Source: Micromonospora acroterricola (GTDB taxonomy: Bacteria; Actinomycetota; Actinomycetes; Mycobacteriales; Micromonosporaceae). Taken from it: a DNA stretch of 64,000 nt. The position numbers and the translations under genes were made by a program. Positions 1 through 8,972 of the stretch are shown here, piece after piece. The notes under the pieces are model-generated. The model did not search any database and was not told the DNA's origin. It saw only the letters and a list, made by a program, of their open reading frames with translations. The stretch lies in the NCBI RefSeq assembly GCF_003172955.1, contig NZ_QGKR01000303.1:1-64000 (forward strand), in the 5' to 3' direction. Every line of letters begins with the position of its first letter. Position 1 is the first letter of the stretch.

Positions 1-950
1 GGGGCGGGCTCGGTCGGGCGCGGGGTGCCGGCCGTCGCCGTCGGGTACCGGAGAATCGTCGGGTAGCTGCCCGGCTGGCCGGCGGCCTCGGAGACGGTGA
101 GCAGCGACCGGCCGTCCCGGCTGTAGGTGATCGCCTCACCCTGGGGTTCGTCCGGCAGCGGGGTGATCCGGGCGGTGCCGGTGGTCAACGCGGCGACCAC
201 GTCGCCGTCGGGCACGTCGTACTCGAAGGCGTCGGCGTAGCTGCGCAGCACCACCCGGCGCCCGTCCGGCGCGCTCGCCGCCCCGGTGACCACGCCCCGC
301 CCGAGGAAGGAGTACGGGTTGCTGGTCGTGGTGGTCGGCAGGACCACCTGGCCGACCGAGGCGAGCGTCGTCGTCGCGCCGGGCCGCAGCGCGGTGGTCG
401 GCGCGTACAGGATGGCGGTGCCGCTGCCTCCCTTGGTCACGACCAGCGGTCGGCCGTCGGCGTCGAGCAGGAGCCCCTCGGCGTCGTGCGGCCGGTCCGG
501 GTACGCCATCCGGTGCAGCACCGGCCGGTCCGCGCCCGGCGCGAGCCGCCACAGCGCGATCGTCTGCCGGGTGCGGTCGTTGTCGCCGATGTCGGCGACC
601 CAGATGGTGCCGTCCGAGCCGACGGCCAGGTCCTCGGTGTCGCGCGGCCGGGACGGGTAGGCGACCGCCCGCACCACGGCGCAACTCCGGTTGAGGAAGA
701 AGACGCGGCGGCGGGACTCGTCGTCGGCGCCGTCGTTGACCACCACGTACCCGTCGTCCGTGGCGACCATCCCGGAGATCTCCCGGAGCCGGTCGTCGCG
801 CACCTGGCACACCGGCGTCCCGGCGCCGGGCGCGCCAGCGGCGGCCGCGCTCGTCGTCTGGACCAGCGGCATCGCGCCGACGAGCAGGGCGGCCAGTGCC
901 GCTCCCGCGCGGGCGCGCCGCCCACGGGTCACCCGCGCCCGTACCCGCAT
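1..950 (-). CDS. Exported beta-propeller-like protein, C-terminus cut by window edge
   Basis: The reading frame is open from the ATG at 950 to the left edge (about 316 codons). The N-terminus has an arginine-rich n-region, a hydrophobic core and a small-residue cleavage region near residues 30-38, so a Sec signal peptide is likely. The mature part contains repeated short blade-like units such as EISGMVATDDGYVV, DTEDLAVGSDGTIWVADIGDN and DAEGLLLDADGRPLVV. This pattern is typical of extracellular six- or seven-bladed propellers of the NHL/esterase-like type. A GAGGAGGA ribosome binding site lies just upstream of the ATG. It is transcribed away from padR and shares its 135-bp intergenic region. 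No catalytic residues can be assigned, so the function is unknown. Confidence 0.85.
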   Translation of the reverse strand, partial: MRVRARVTRGRRARAGAALAALLVGAMPLVQTTSAAAAGAPGAGTPVCQVRDDRLREISGMVATDDGYVVVNDGADDESRRRVFFLNRSCAVVRAVAYPSRPRDTEDLAVGSDGTIWVADIGDNDRTRQTIALWRLAPGADRPVLHRMAYPDRPHDAEGLLLDADGRPLVVTKGGSGTAILYAPTTALRPGATTTLASVGQVVLPTTTTSNPYSFLGRGVVTGAASAPDGRRVVLRSYADAFEYDVPDGDVVAALTTGTARITPLPDEPQGEAITYSRDGRSLLTVSEAAGQPGSYPTILRYPTATAGTPRPTEPA

Positions 951-1058
951 CGCCCGTCCTCCTCGCCGCGGCCGTGGAACGGCCACCTCGCCCATCCTGG
1001 CCGATCCCGCCCACCGGTGGTGGCCATCGCGGGGATGCCGCCCACATCCTTGCCCATG

Positions 1059-1079
1059 TATAGATGATCTATCTATAGT
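1059..1079 (+). promoter_or_regulatory. PadR operator overlapping a leaderless promoter
   Basis: A perfect inverted repeat, TATAGAT (1059-1065) and ATCTATA (1071-1077), surrounds a 5-bp centre. It overlaps a -10 hexamer TATAGT (1074-1079) that ends 6 bp before the padR ATG. This is the geometry of an autoregulated leaderless promoter. AT-rich palindromes are the usual binding sites of PadR regulators. Confidence 0.7.
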
Positions 1080-1085
1080 GCCGGC

Positions 1086-1415
1086 ATGGCAGGAATGCGC
1101 GAGCCGACGTTCCTCATCCTCACCGCGCTCGCCGACGGTCCCCGGCACGGCTACGGGATCGTGCGCGAGGTCACCGACCTGTCGGCCGGACGGGTCACCC
1201 TCCTCGCCGGCACCCTCTACACCGCGCTGGACCGGCTGGCCGCGGAAGGGCTGATCACGCACGACCGCGACGAGACCGTCGACGGTCGGCTGCGCCGCTA
1301 CTACCGGCTCACCGGGGACGGCGTCGCCGCGCTCGACGCGGAGACGGCCCGGCTCCGCCAGCTCACCACCGCCGCCGAGGCACGGCTGCGTCGCCTGCGC
1401 TCCCGCCCCGCCTGA
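1086..1415 (+). CDS. PadR family transcriptional regulator
   Basis: A 109-residue protein covering the complete PadR winged-helix domain. The N-terminal half has the family signature: LILTALADGPRHGYGIVREV, then LLAGTLYTALDRLAAEGLI and the wing GRLRRYYRLTGDG. A short C-terminal helix follows (residues 83-105), as in the small PadR-s2 group that dimerises through it. PadR proteins of this size usually repress a neighbouring membrane protein or transporter gene. Here the downstream partner appears to be decayed (1414-1590). The start is set by the -10 element six bases upstream, which predicts a leaderless message. Autorepression through 1059-1077 is inferred from position. Confidence 0.93.
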   Translation: MAGMREPTFLILTALADGPRHGYGIVREVTDLSAGRVTLLAGTLYTALDRLAAEGLITHDRDETVDGRLRRYYRLTGDGVAALDAETARLRQLTTAAEARLRRLRSRPA

Positions 1416-1590
1416 CCCCGCTGGAGCACCACCTCGGCGAGCCGCACCCGGCGTGGCACCCGCTGTGGGATGGCTGGGCCAACCGACGGCGTCCCTGCTG
1501 TTCCTGGTCGGCGCGGTGTGTGCGCTGCTGGCGTTGGGGCTGGCCGCCGAGCCCCGCCGGGACCGGTCCCCGGTGGCGCTGGTCGACTGA
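1414..1590 (+). pseudogene. Relic of a PadR-linked membrane protein gene
   Basis: Directly after the padR stop, one frame reads TPLEHHLGEPHPAWHPLW, resembling the MTPLE N-terminus of the membrane protein usually encoded after padR in actinomycetes, but its initiator is CTG instead of ATG. Another frame then gives GWLGQPTASLLFLVGAVCALLALGL, which is one clear transmembrane helix, followed by a charged tail ending at the stop at 1588-1590. The two pieces lie in different frames and the middle of a normal-sized gene is missing. I read this as an internal deletion relic. It is an inference from composition and context. Confidence 0.4.
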
Positions 1591-1621
1591 CCCGCGCCAA
1601 CCGGGGACCGCGCCGGAACCG

Positions 1622-2746
<1,125 letters not shown>

Positions 2747-2805
2747 TCACCAGTCGTCCAGGGACCTCGGTGGTGGTGGTGCCGCCCGCCGAAAACGGCC
2801 CCACA

Positions 2806-2820
2806 ACTGGACGTACCCAT
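2806..2820 (+). promoter_or_regulatory. Possible shared upstream motif in divergent region 2732-3090
   Basis: The 359-bp region between the esterase and the M64 peptidase contains no convincing gene. It holds ACTGGACGTACCCAT, which recurs with one change at 10968-10982 upstream of another secreted metalloprotease. It could be a promoter or activator site, but two copies are weak evidence. Confidence 0.3.
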
Positions 2821-3090
2821 TGATGCTTTGCGATGGCTCGGATGGTCCGGGCCGACCGGGCGCGGGCGGGAGCCGAACGCGGCGCTGGCTGCGCCCAACG
2901 GTCGGCCCGCCGCTGCGGACGGTCCGGCGCGCCCGCGTCCTCCATTCAGGACAGCGGCGCACCGGCGGAGGGTTATGTGTCGGCCGTCGCCCCGGTACGG
3001 TCCGAGATGACCACGGTCACGGCAGGCGCGGATGGCGGCGGGCCGGCGTCCCGCAGCGGCCGGACCACCCGGCACACGAGGGGAGCCAGG

Positions 3091-5400
3091 GTGCGGATCA
3101 GAGCGGGGCTTTGCGTCGCGGCGATGCTCGCGACGGGGTTGGTGGCAGCGACACCGGCGGCCGCCGCGCCGACCGACGGCGCCACCGTGGTGCCGATCCA
3201 GGTCACGGGTGACCCGGCGAAGCGGTTCAACCTGGTGCTGCTCGGCGACGGCTACACCGAGGCCGACCTGCCGACCTTCCGGTCGCACGTGGAGCGGCAC
3301 CTCAACACGCTGTGGACGATCGAGCCGTTCAAGTCCTACCGCAGCTACTTCAACGTCTACGCCGTCGAGATCGTCTCCGCCGAGTCCGGGGTGGACTGCG
3401 ACCCGGGCCTGTCCGCGCCGCGGCGCGACACCGCGCTGGGCATGGGCTTCTGGGGCGGCTGCAACCCGGCGAGCGTGCAGCGGCTGTTGACGGTCGACGG
3501 GGCGGCGGCGAGCGCGTACGCCGACCTGGCCACCGGGACCAACCCGGGCAACCGGCAGCTGATCGCCCTGGCCAACAGCGACACCTACGGCGGCGCGGGC
3601 GGCCGCAACGCCACCGCCTCCGGCGGCAACGCCCTCTCCGCGCTGATCAGCCCACACGAACTCGGGCACTCGCTCGGCGAACTGCAGGACGAGTACGACT
3701 ACTACGGCCGTGGGGTGCCCGGCGACACGTACACCGGGCCGGAGCCCGACTCGGTGCACCACACGGTGCTGACCGAGCAGCAGATGCGCGACACCCGGGC
3801 CAAGTGGTGGCGCTGGCTGGGCGAGCCGAGCGAGTCCGGCGGCACGATCGGCCGTTACGAGGGTGGGCTGTACCTCCAGCGCGGGGTGTGGCGGCCCAGC
3901 CGGCACTCGATGATGAAGTCCCTGGGCTTCTACTTCGACCAGGTCGCTCGGGAGCAGATGACCGAGCGGATCGCCGCCCGGGTGGGCATCGTGCAGGGCG
4001 GGACGGCCACCGACCAGCCGGTCGGCGTGGACCGGGTGCTCTGGGTGGACACCCTGCACCCGGTGAGCCACGCGCTCGCGGCCACCTGGGCGGTCGACGG
4101 CAGGGCGGTGCCGCGTACCGGCAATGCCCGCCATCTCGACCTGCGGGCGCTGCGACTGGCGCCCGGTCGGCACACGGTCACCGCCACGGTGACCGACCCG
4201 ACCCCGTTCGTCCGCGATCCCGCGGTCCGCGACTCGCCCGCGCTCACCCAGACCCGGGCCTGGACCGTGGACACCGGTGTCCGCACCCCGCCGGTCACGG
4301 CACCGCTGACGATCACCGGGTCCACCGCCACCGACCGGCCGGTCGGCGCGCGGGACGTGGTGTACGTGCAGACCAGCCAGCCCACCGACCGGGTGCCGGC
4401 CGTGCGCTGGTCGCTCGACAGCCGGCCGGTGGCCGACGCCGGCAGCGACCGGGACCTGGACCTGGGCGCGCTGCGCCTGTCGCGCGGCACCCACCGGTTG
4501 ACCGCGCGGGTCAGCGACCGGGCGACCGGGGAGACGGCGACCCGCACCTGGACGATCGACGCGACCCGGCCCGACGTCGAGTCCGCCCTCTCCGAGCCGC
4601 TGCTCACGCTGACCCGGCCCGGCCGGCCCACCGAGTACGTGTACAACGGCCCGTTCACCATGGGCCTCACCGGCACCGACGACAGCGCCGGGCAGGTCAC
4701 CTCGGAGTTCCGGCTCGACGGCGACGGCTGGCACAACTACTACGGCTGGCCCACCGACGCCCGGTCGCCCTTCCTGTTCACCGCCACCGGCACCGACGTG
4801 GACGGTCTGGTCTACGGCAACCTCGGCTCGGGCGGCCTGTCGGTGTCTCCGTTCGCCGAACGCTCCCCCGGCTACGGGCGGCACACCATCGAGTACCGGG
4901 GCATCGACGCGGTCGGCAACATCGGTGCGGCACACGCCTTCGTGGCCACGCTGATCCCGCCGCCGCCGGCGTGCACGCGGGTCGTCACCGGCCGGCACGC
5001 CGGTCCGCTGCTGGCCGGCGCCGGCGTCACCTGCCTGCGCGAGGCGACGGTCTCCGGCGGGGTGATCGTCCGGCCCGGCGCCAGCCTGGTCGCCGAGCGG
5101 TCCTCGATCGCCGGGAGCCTGGTGTCGACCGGCGCCACCGCCGTCGAGCTGGTGAACTCCGGCGTGCAGGGCGCGGTGACGCTGACCGGCACCACCGACC
5201 ACCTCACGGTGGTGGGGGCACGGGTGACGGGTCCGCTGGTGCTGGCCGGCGCCGGCGGCGTGACGGCGCCGATCCTCGCCGGCAGCCAGGTGGGCTCGCT
5301 GGTCTGTTCGGGGCGCGGCCCGGCCCCGGTCGACCTCGGTGCGGCCACCACCGTACGCGGGGCCACCTCGGGACGGTGCGGGTCGACGCCGGCCGCCTGA
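3091..5400 (+). CDS. Secreted M64-type metallopeptidase with beta-rich C-terminus
   Basis: I start this 769-residue protein at the GTG at 3091. It has GAGGGG upstream and gives a clean signal peptide ending TPAAAA. Upstream in-frame starts would bury that signal. The catalytic domain (about 35-300) carries the zinc motif H189-E-L-G-H193 followed by SLGELQDEYD, which is characteristic of MEROPS family M64 (IgA peptidase type). Two homologous all-beta modules follow (about 303-395 and 410-500); both begin with a TATD-PVG segment and end in a TW-ID/VD strand. Residues from about 627 form short valine/glycine-rich turns with four cysteines, suggesting a small beta-helix. Its substrate is unknown; IgA cleavage should not be assumed. 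Confidence 0.9.
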   Translation: MRIRAGLCVAAMLATGLVAATPAAAAPTDGATVVPIQVTGDPAKRFNLVLLGDGYTEADLPTFRSHVERHLNTLWTIEPFKSYRSYFNVYAVEIVSAESGVDCDPGLSAPRRDTALGMGFWGGCNPASVQRLLTVDGAAASAYADLATGTNPGNRQLIALANSDTYGGAGGRNATASGGNALSALISPHELGHSLGELQDEYDYYGRGVPGDTYTGPEPDSVHHTVLTEQQMRDTRAKWWRWLGEPSESGGTIGRYEGGLYLQRGVWRPSRHSMMKSLGFYFDQVAREQMTERIAARVGIVQGGTATDQPVGVDRVLWVDTLHPVSHALAATWAVDGRAVPRTGNARHLDLRALRLAPGRHTVTATVTDPTPFVRDPAVRDSPALTQTRAWTVDTGVRTPPVTAPLTITGSTATDRPVGARDVVYVQTSQPTDRVPAVRWSLDSRPVADAGSDRDLDLGALRLSRGTHRLTARVSDRATGETATRTWTIDATRPDVESALSEPLLTLTRPGRPTEYVYNGPFTMGLTGTDDSAGQVTSEFRLDGDGWHNYYGWPTDARSPFLFTATGTDVDGLVYGNLGSGGLSVSPFAERSPGYGRHTIEYRGIDAVGNIGAAHAFVATLIPPPPACTRVVTGRHAGPLLAGAGVTCLREATVSGGVIVRPGASLVAERSSIAGSLVSTGATAVELVNSGVQGAVTLTGTTDHLTVVGARVTGPLVLAGAGGVTAPILAGSQVGSLVCSGRGPAPVDLGAATTVRGATSGRCGSTPAA

Positions 5401-5418
5401 CGCCGCACGACGCGCTGT

Positions 5419-5440
5419 CCGCCGCCGACGCCTGCGGCGG
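5419..5440 (+). terminator. Weak hairpin after the M64 peptidase gene
   Basis: A 7-bp stem CCGCCGC/GCGGCGG with an 8-nt loop lies 19 bp after the stop codon. There is no T-tract. It is the only candidate terminator before the next gene. Confidence 0.3.
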
Positions 5441-5583
5441 GCAGCGGCCGTTCCGGGCCGCCTTCCGGTGCTCCGGACCGGCGGGCGCCCCCTCACCGAT
5501 GGCGGCAGTCAGGCGTGAGTACGCCGGTGACGGGTAGGCAGCGGCCCGGCGGCACGTCGACACCCGCCGGGCAGGAGGCCGCG

Positions 5584-5856
5584 ATGAGCACGTACCGGGA
5601 CGAGCAGGGGGACCTGGGGCCCGCGCCGGAGGCGGACGCCCTGGAGCAACGGCAGGACGCGGTCGACACGGGGCCGCCGGACAAGATGTCGGGTGACGTG
5701 GACCCGGAGGCGACCGAGGCGGACCTCGCCGAGCAGGGCGCCCTGCCGGCGGGCACACTCGAGGACGCGACGTCGCTTCCGGCCGAGGCCGAGGCGGCGG
5801 ACGTCCTAGAACAGCGCCAGGAGATTCCCACCCGCGACGAGGGCCGGCGGACCTGA
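5584..5856 (+). CDS. Small acidic repeat protein
   Basis: A 90-residue, strongly acidic, probably disordered cytoplasmic protein with no signal peptide or membrane segment. It contains three copies of a roughly 10-residue unit: ADALEQRQDAV, ADLAEQGALP and ADVLEQRQEIP. Similar ADALEQ-type repeat proteins are common but uncharacterised in actinobacteria. The ATG at 5584 is chosen because AGGAGG (5573-5578) precedes it by 5 bp. An upstream in-frame GTG at 5515 has no such site. Function is unknown. Confidence 0.75.
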   Translation: MSTYRDEQGDLGPAPEADALEQRQDAVDTGPPDKMSGDVDPEATEADLAEQGALPAGTLEDATSLPAEAEAADVLEQRQEIPTRDEGRRT

Positions 5857-5896
5857 CCACGCCGGCCGTGGCCGGGCCGAGCCCGCGGCCGGCCCC

Positions 5897-6475
5897 TCAG
5901 TCCAGTCGCCGCAGCCGGCGGTTCCACCAGCCCGGTCGCCGGTGGCTCATCTCGCGCAGCCGCCAGTGCTCGGCGTGCTGCGTGACGATGAGCAGTGGCA
6001 CCAGACCGAGCGTCAGCAGCGGCACGTAGCGCGGCGCCGAGCGGTTCTCCCGCAGCAGCGCGCCCAGCGCCGCCGCGCCCGACACGTACAGGATCGGGTT
6101 GTAGTACCGCATCAGCTCCGGCCCCAGCCCCTCGCACTCCCGCAGCCACGGCAGGCCCAGCCGGGTGCGTCGACGCGGCCAGCCGCGCAGGTGGGCGATC
6201 ACCGCGGCCAGCCCGACCCCGTTGGAGACGGCGAAGACCCCGTCGCTGGACGCCGGGCGGGTGCCGGCCGTCCGCAACAGCGTCCCGGTGGTCAGGGCCC
6301 ACAGCCCCGCGGCGGGCGCCGGACCCAGGACCGAAGCCGCCGGCATGCCGACGCCGGCGCCCAACTCGAAGAAGACATGCGCCGCGAGGCCCGCCGTGGC
6401 GATCCTCGTCAGCGGCCGGCCAGCCGCCGGTCGCACCCGGCTTCCGGCCGTCCATCCGATCCGGTACGACCCCAC
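5897..6475 (-). CDS. Integral membrane protein of unknown function
   Basis: A 192-residue protein starting at GTG with GGAAGGG upstream. About four hydrophobic segments are visible (near residues 25-45, 55-72, 80-97 and 133-165). The loops are arginine-rich and the C-terminus is very basic (HRRPGWWNRRLRRLD). I do not recognise a family. It lies downstream of mntH on the same strand but is separated from it by a strong hairpin, so it is probably transcribed alone. Confidence 0.7.
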   Translation of the reverse strand: MGSYRIGWTAGSRVRPAAGRPLTRIATAGLAAHVFFELGAGVGMPAASVLGPAPAAGLWALTTGTLLRTAGTRPASSDGVFAVSNGVGLAAVIAHLRGWPRRRTRLGLPWLRECEGLGPELMRYYNPILYVSGAAALGALLRENRSAPRYVPLLTLGLVPLLIVTQHAEHWRLREMSHRRPGWWNRRLRRLD

Positions 6476-6570
6476 GGCAGGACCCTTCCGCAGTACGGAC
6501 CTCGGCTCGTCGCCGGTCCCACGCTCCCGACCAGCCCGATCGCGGTACCCGCTCCAACCCGGCCTACACG

Positions 6571-6610
6571 CTCCGCCGGCCAGGCCGATCGACAGGCCCA
6601 GCCGGCGGAG
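6571..6610 (-). terminator. Terminator hairpin after mntH
   Basis: A perfect 10-bp stem CTCCGCCGGC/GCCGGCGGAG closes a 20-nt loop that itself contains a GGCC/GGCC pair. It lies 13 bp after the mntH stop. Confidence 0.65.
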
Positions 6611-6623
6611 TCGCCCAGCCGGC

Positions 6624-7892
6624 TCAGCCGGTGACGACCTGCCAGAGCAGGAAGGCGTTGAGCGCGACGACGAGGACGGCCACCAGGGACGCGGCGGCGG
6701 TGGTGAGCGGGTGGTTGACCAGGTTGCCCATGAGGTCGCGGCGACGGGTGAAGGCGACCACCGGGATCAGCGCGAACGGGATGCCGAAGCTGAGGATGAC
6801 CTGGGACAGCACCAGCGCCCGGGTGGGGTCGAGACCGATGGCGAGCACCGCCAGCGCGGGCAGCAGGGTGATCAGCCGGCGCAGCAGCAGCGGCACCCGG
6901 CGGCGCAGGAAACCCTGCATGATCACTTCTCCGGCGTAGGTGCCGACGCTGGTGGAGGCGAGCCCGGAGACCAGCAGGGCGATGGCGAAACCGAACGCGG
7001 CGGCGGTGCCGATGGTCTGGCCGAGGCCGGCGTGCACGCCCTCCAGGCTGTCCGCGCCGGCCGGGCCGCCGCCGCGGAAGCTGGCCGCCGCGATCAGCAG
7101 CATGGCGAGGTTGACGGCGCCAGCCGCCGTCAGGGCGAGCAGCACGTCGGTGCGCTGGCCGCAGAAGAGCGTGCGGCGCTCGACGTCGTCGGCGGCGGGG
7201 ATGCGGTCGCGGGTCAGCGCCGAGTGCACGTAGATGACGTGCGGCATGACCGTGGCGCCGAGGATGCCGGCGGCGAGCAGCACGCTGTCGGTGCCCTGGA
7301 GCCGGGGTACCAGGCCGGCCATGGCGGAGCCCGGGTCGGAGCCGGCGGCGAGCAGGTTGGCGGCGAAGGCCAGGACGATGACGCCGAGCAGCACGGCGAT
7401 GGCGATCTCGAAGGCCCGGAAGCCGCGCGAGCGCAGGGCGAGCACGACGAACGAGGCGGTGCCGATGATGATTCCGCCGGGCAGCATGGGTATGCCGAAG
7501 AGCAGGTACAGGGCGACGGCGCCCCCGATCACCTCGGCCAGGTCGGTGGCCATCGCGACCAGTTCCGCCTGTACCCACATCACCCGGTTGACCGGGCGGG
7601 GCATGCGTTCCCGGCACAGCTCCGGCAGGCTGCGCCCGGTGGCCAGGCCCAGCTTGGCGGTCAACGTCTGGACCAGCATGGCCATCAGGTTGGCCACCAC
7701 GACGACCCAGACCAGCAGGTATCCGTAGCGGGCGCCGGCCGCGGAGTTGGTGGCGAAGTTGCCGGGGTCGACGTAGGCGACGGCGGCGACGAACGCCGGG
7801 CCGAGCAGGATCAGTCGCCCGCGTACCCGGCCCCGGGCGCGGGCTGCCTGCAACGGCGTCGCCGTCGACACCGCGAGCTCGTTGGTGACCAT
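6624..7892 (-). CDS. mntH: NRAMP family manganese/iron transporter
   Basis: A 422-residue polytopic membrane protein with the two defining NRAMP metal-site motifs: Asp42-Pro-Gly-Asn45 in helix 1 and Met216-Pro-His218 in helix 6. About eleven transmembrane helices are visible. It should import Mn2+ (and possibly Fe2+) with protons. The ATG at 7892 is chosen because GGGGAGGTG lies immediately upstream. The frame stays open for 60 more codons upstream, but these are not hydrophobic and lack a ribosome binding site. An inverted repeat at 7963-7984 in its leader could be a metal-regulator site. Confidence 0.95.
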   Translation of the reverse strand: MVTNELAVSTATPLQAARARGRVRGRLILLGPAFVAAVAYVDPGNFATNSAAGARYGYLLVWVVVVANLMAMLVQTLTAKLGLATGRSLPELCRERMPRPVNRVMWVQAELVAMATDLAEVIGGAVALYLLFGIPMLPGGIIIGTASFVVLALRSRGFRAFEIAIAVLLGVIVLAFAANLLAAGSDPGSAMAGLVPRLQGTDSVLLAAGILGATVMPHVIYVHSALTRDRIPAADDVERRTLFCGQRTDVLLALTAAGAVNLAMLLIAAASFRGGGPAGADSLEGVHAGLGQTIGTAAAFGFAIALLVSGLASTSVGTYAGEVIMQGFLRRRVPLLLRRLITLLPALAVLAIGLDPTRALVLSQVILSFGIPFALIPVVAFTRRRDLMGNLVNHPLTTAAASLVAVLVVALNAFLLWQVVTG

Positions 7893-7962
7893 CGAACACC
7901 TCCCCGTCCACACGGATCGCGTGCCCGTTCCCTTCCCGGCCGGCTGACCCGTCCGTGCCAAC

Positions 7963-7984
7963 GTGTGGCCCGCCCGTGCCACAC
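7963..7984. promoter_or_regulatory. Inverted repeat in the mntH upstream region
   Basis: GTGTGGC (7963-7969) and GCCACAC (7978-7984) form a perfect 7-bp inverted repeat 71 bp upstream of the mntH ATG. An MntR/DtxR-type operator is possible, but the sequence does not match the classic DtxR box. Confidence 0.35.
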
Positions 7985-8158
7985 GAATGAGGCCGGGGAA
8001 CGGGGCCAGATTCGCGGTGGCCTCCGTCCCGGCTGGGCCCTGATCGACTCGGTGTCCCTGACATCGGGGCATCCCCCCGCCCGGGATTCCGCCACGTCGC
8101 TGGGACCGAGTCGATCACCCGCGAGGACGCCTCCCCGGCCGAGGTCGCCAATCAGCGT

Positions 8159-8194
8159 GATACCTCAGTGGCATATTGATGCCTCAGAGGTATC
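8159..8194. promoter_or_regulatory. 36-bp palindrome made of two tandem operator-like sites
   Basis: GATACCTCAGTGGCAT (8159-8174) and ATGCCTCAGAGGTATC (8179-8194) are inverted copies matching at 14 of 16 positions across a 4-bp spacer. Each arm is also an imperfect 15-bp palindrome of the form AT[A/G]CC-C-G-GG[T/C]AT. This looks like two adjacent repressor sites. No gene starts near it: the 615-bp region 7893-8507 holds no convincing gene. Confidence 0.55.
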
Positions 8195-8468
8195 GCCAGG
8201 GATAGGGCATCCCCCGACCCGATCGGCACGGCGAGACGGGAACTTCGGGTTCGCCCACACGCTCCGCTCCGGACGGCCACCGCCTCCCCCACCTCCTCGG
8301 TCAGCCTGGGGAGGGGACAGGTCTCTGCCTCCCTGGCCGTCCACCGCGCCCACCACGCCACGCGGTACCGCGCCCGCCTCCCACGTCGACTCGTCCTCAG
8401 ACAGTCGACCCGGCGACTCGCCGCACCGTCCTTGACAGCGGCGAACCTCCCCGGAAAGCTGTCTATTA

Positions 8469-8486
8469 GTCCTACTGTCGTAGGAC
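8469..8486 (+). promoter_or_regulatory. YtrA-type GntR operator at the ABC operon promoter
   Basis: GTCCTAC (8469-8475) and GTAGGAC (8480-8486) form a perfect inverted repeat with a TGTC centre. It is just after a TATTAG -10-like sequence (8464-8469) and just before the GGGGAGG ribosome binding site. TTGACA at 8432-8437 is a possible -35, but the spacing to TATTAG is too long. Position and shape fit autoregulation by the GntR protein that follows. Confidence 0.65.
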
Positions 8487-8507
8487 AACAGGGGAGGATC
8501 GTCTCGA

Positions 8508-8915
8508 GTGATCGAGTTTGTGCTGGACAGCCGGTCGAAGGTGAACACCTACATGCAGCTCGTGCAGCAGGTGAAACAGGCGCTGCGGGTCGGCCTGCTG
8601 GTGCCGGGCGACCAGTTGCCGAAGGTCCGGGACGTCGCGCAGTCACTGGCGATCAACCCGAACACGGTGCTGAAGGCGTACCGGCAGCTGGAGATCGAGG
8701 GTCTGGTCGGCGGCCGACCGGGGGTGGGCACGTTCGTCCAGCGCACCCTGGCCGGCGCGTCCCTGCCCAACCAGGCCGAGCTGCGCGAAGACCTTGTCGC
8801 GTGGCTGCACCGGGCGCAGGCCGCCGGCCTCACGGCCGAGGACGTCGTCGCCCTGGTGGAGACCACGCTGCGGGCCACCCTCGCCGACGACGCCCCGCAG
8901 AAGGAGCCCGCGTGA
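8508..8915 (+). CDS. GntR family (YtrA subfamily) transcriptional regulator
   Basis: A 135-residue protein starting at GTG with GGGGAGG upstream. Residues 1-75 are a GntR winged helix: YMQLVQQVKQALRVGLLVPGDQLPKVRDVAQSLAINPNTVLKAYRQLE. Only a short helical tail follows (about 85-125), which defines the YtrA subfamily. These regulators control the ABC transporter operon they head. Here the ATP-binding and permease genes follow directly. The likely operator is the palindrome at 8469-8486. Confidence 0.93.
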   Translation: MIEFVLDSRSKVNTYMQLVQQVKQALRVGLLVPGDQLPKVRDVAQSLAINPNTVLKAYRQLEIEGLVGGRPGVGTFVQRTLAGASLPNQAELREDLVAWLHRAQAAGLTAEDVVALVETTLRATLADDAPQKEPA

Positions 8916-8962
8916 GCGAGCGCGGCGAGCACACCACCAGGCACCGCAGCGAGCGAAACGAG
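8912..8962 (+). repeat. GAGCGAGC-rich intergenic element
   Basis: The 57-bp gap between gntR and the ATPase gene starts with GTGAGCGAGCGCGGCGAGC and contains a second related unit, CGCAGCGAGCGAAACGAG. Such GAGCGAGC-type elements recur at gene ends in actinomycete genomes. Their role is not known. Confidence 0.35.
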
Positions 8963-8972
8963 AGGACAGAGG

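Noticed and set aside
7893-8158. Manganese riboswitch before mntH
   Set aside because: I could not find the conserved loop sequences of the yybP-ykoY fold in the leader; only a simple inverted repeat is present.
8165-8548. 127-codon minus-strand frame in the mntH-gntR gap
   Set aside because: No ribosome binding site, odd composition and overlap with the YtrA operator and gntR start.
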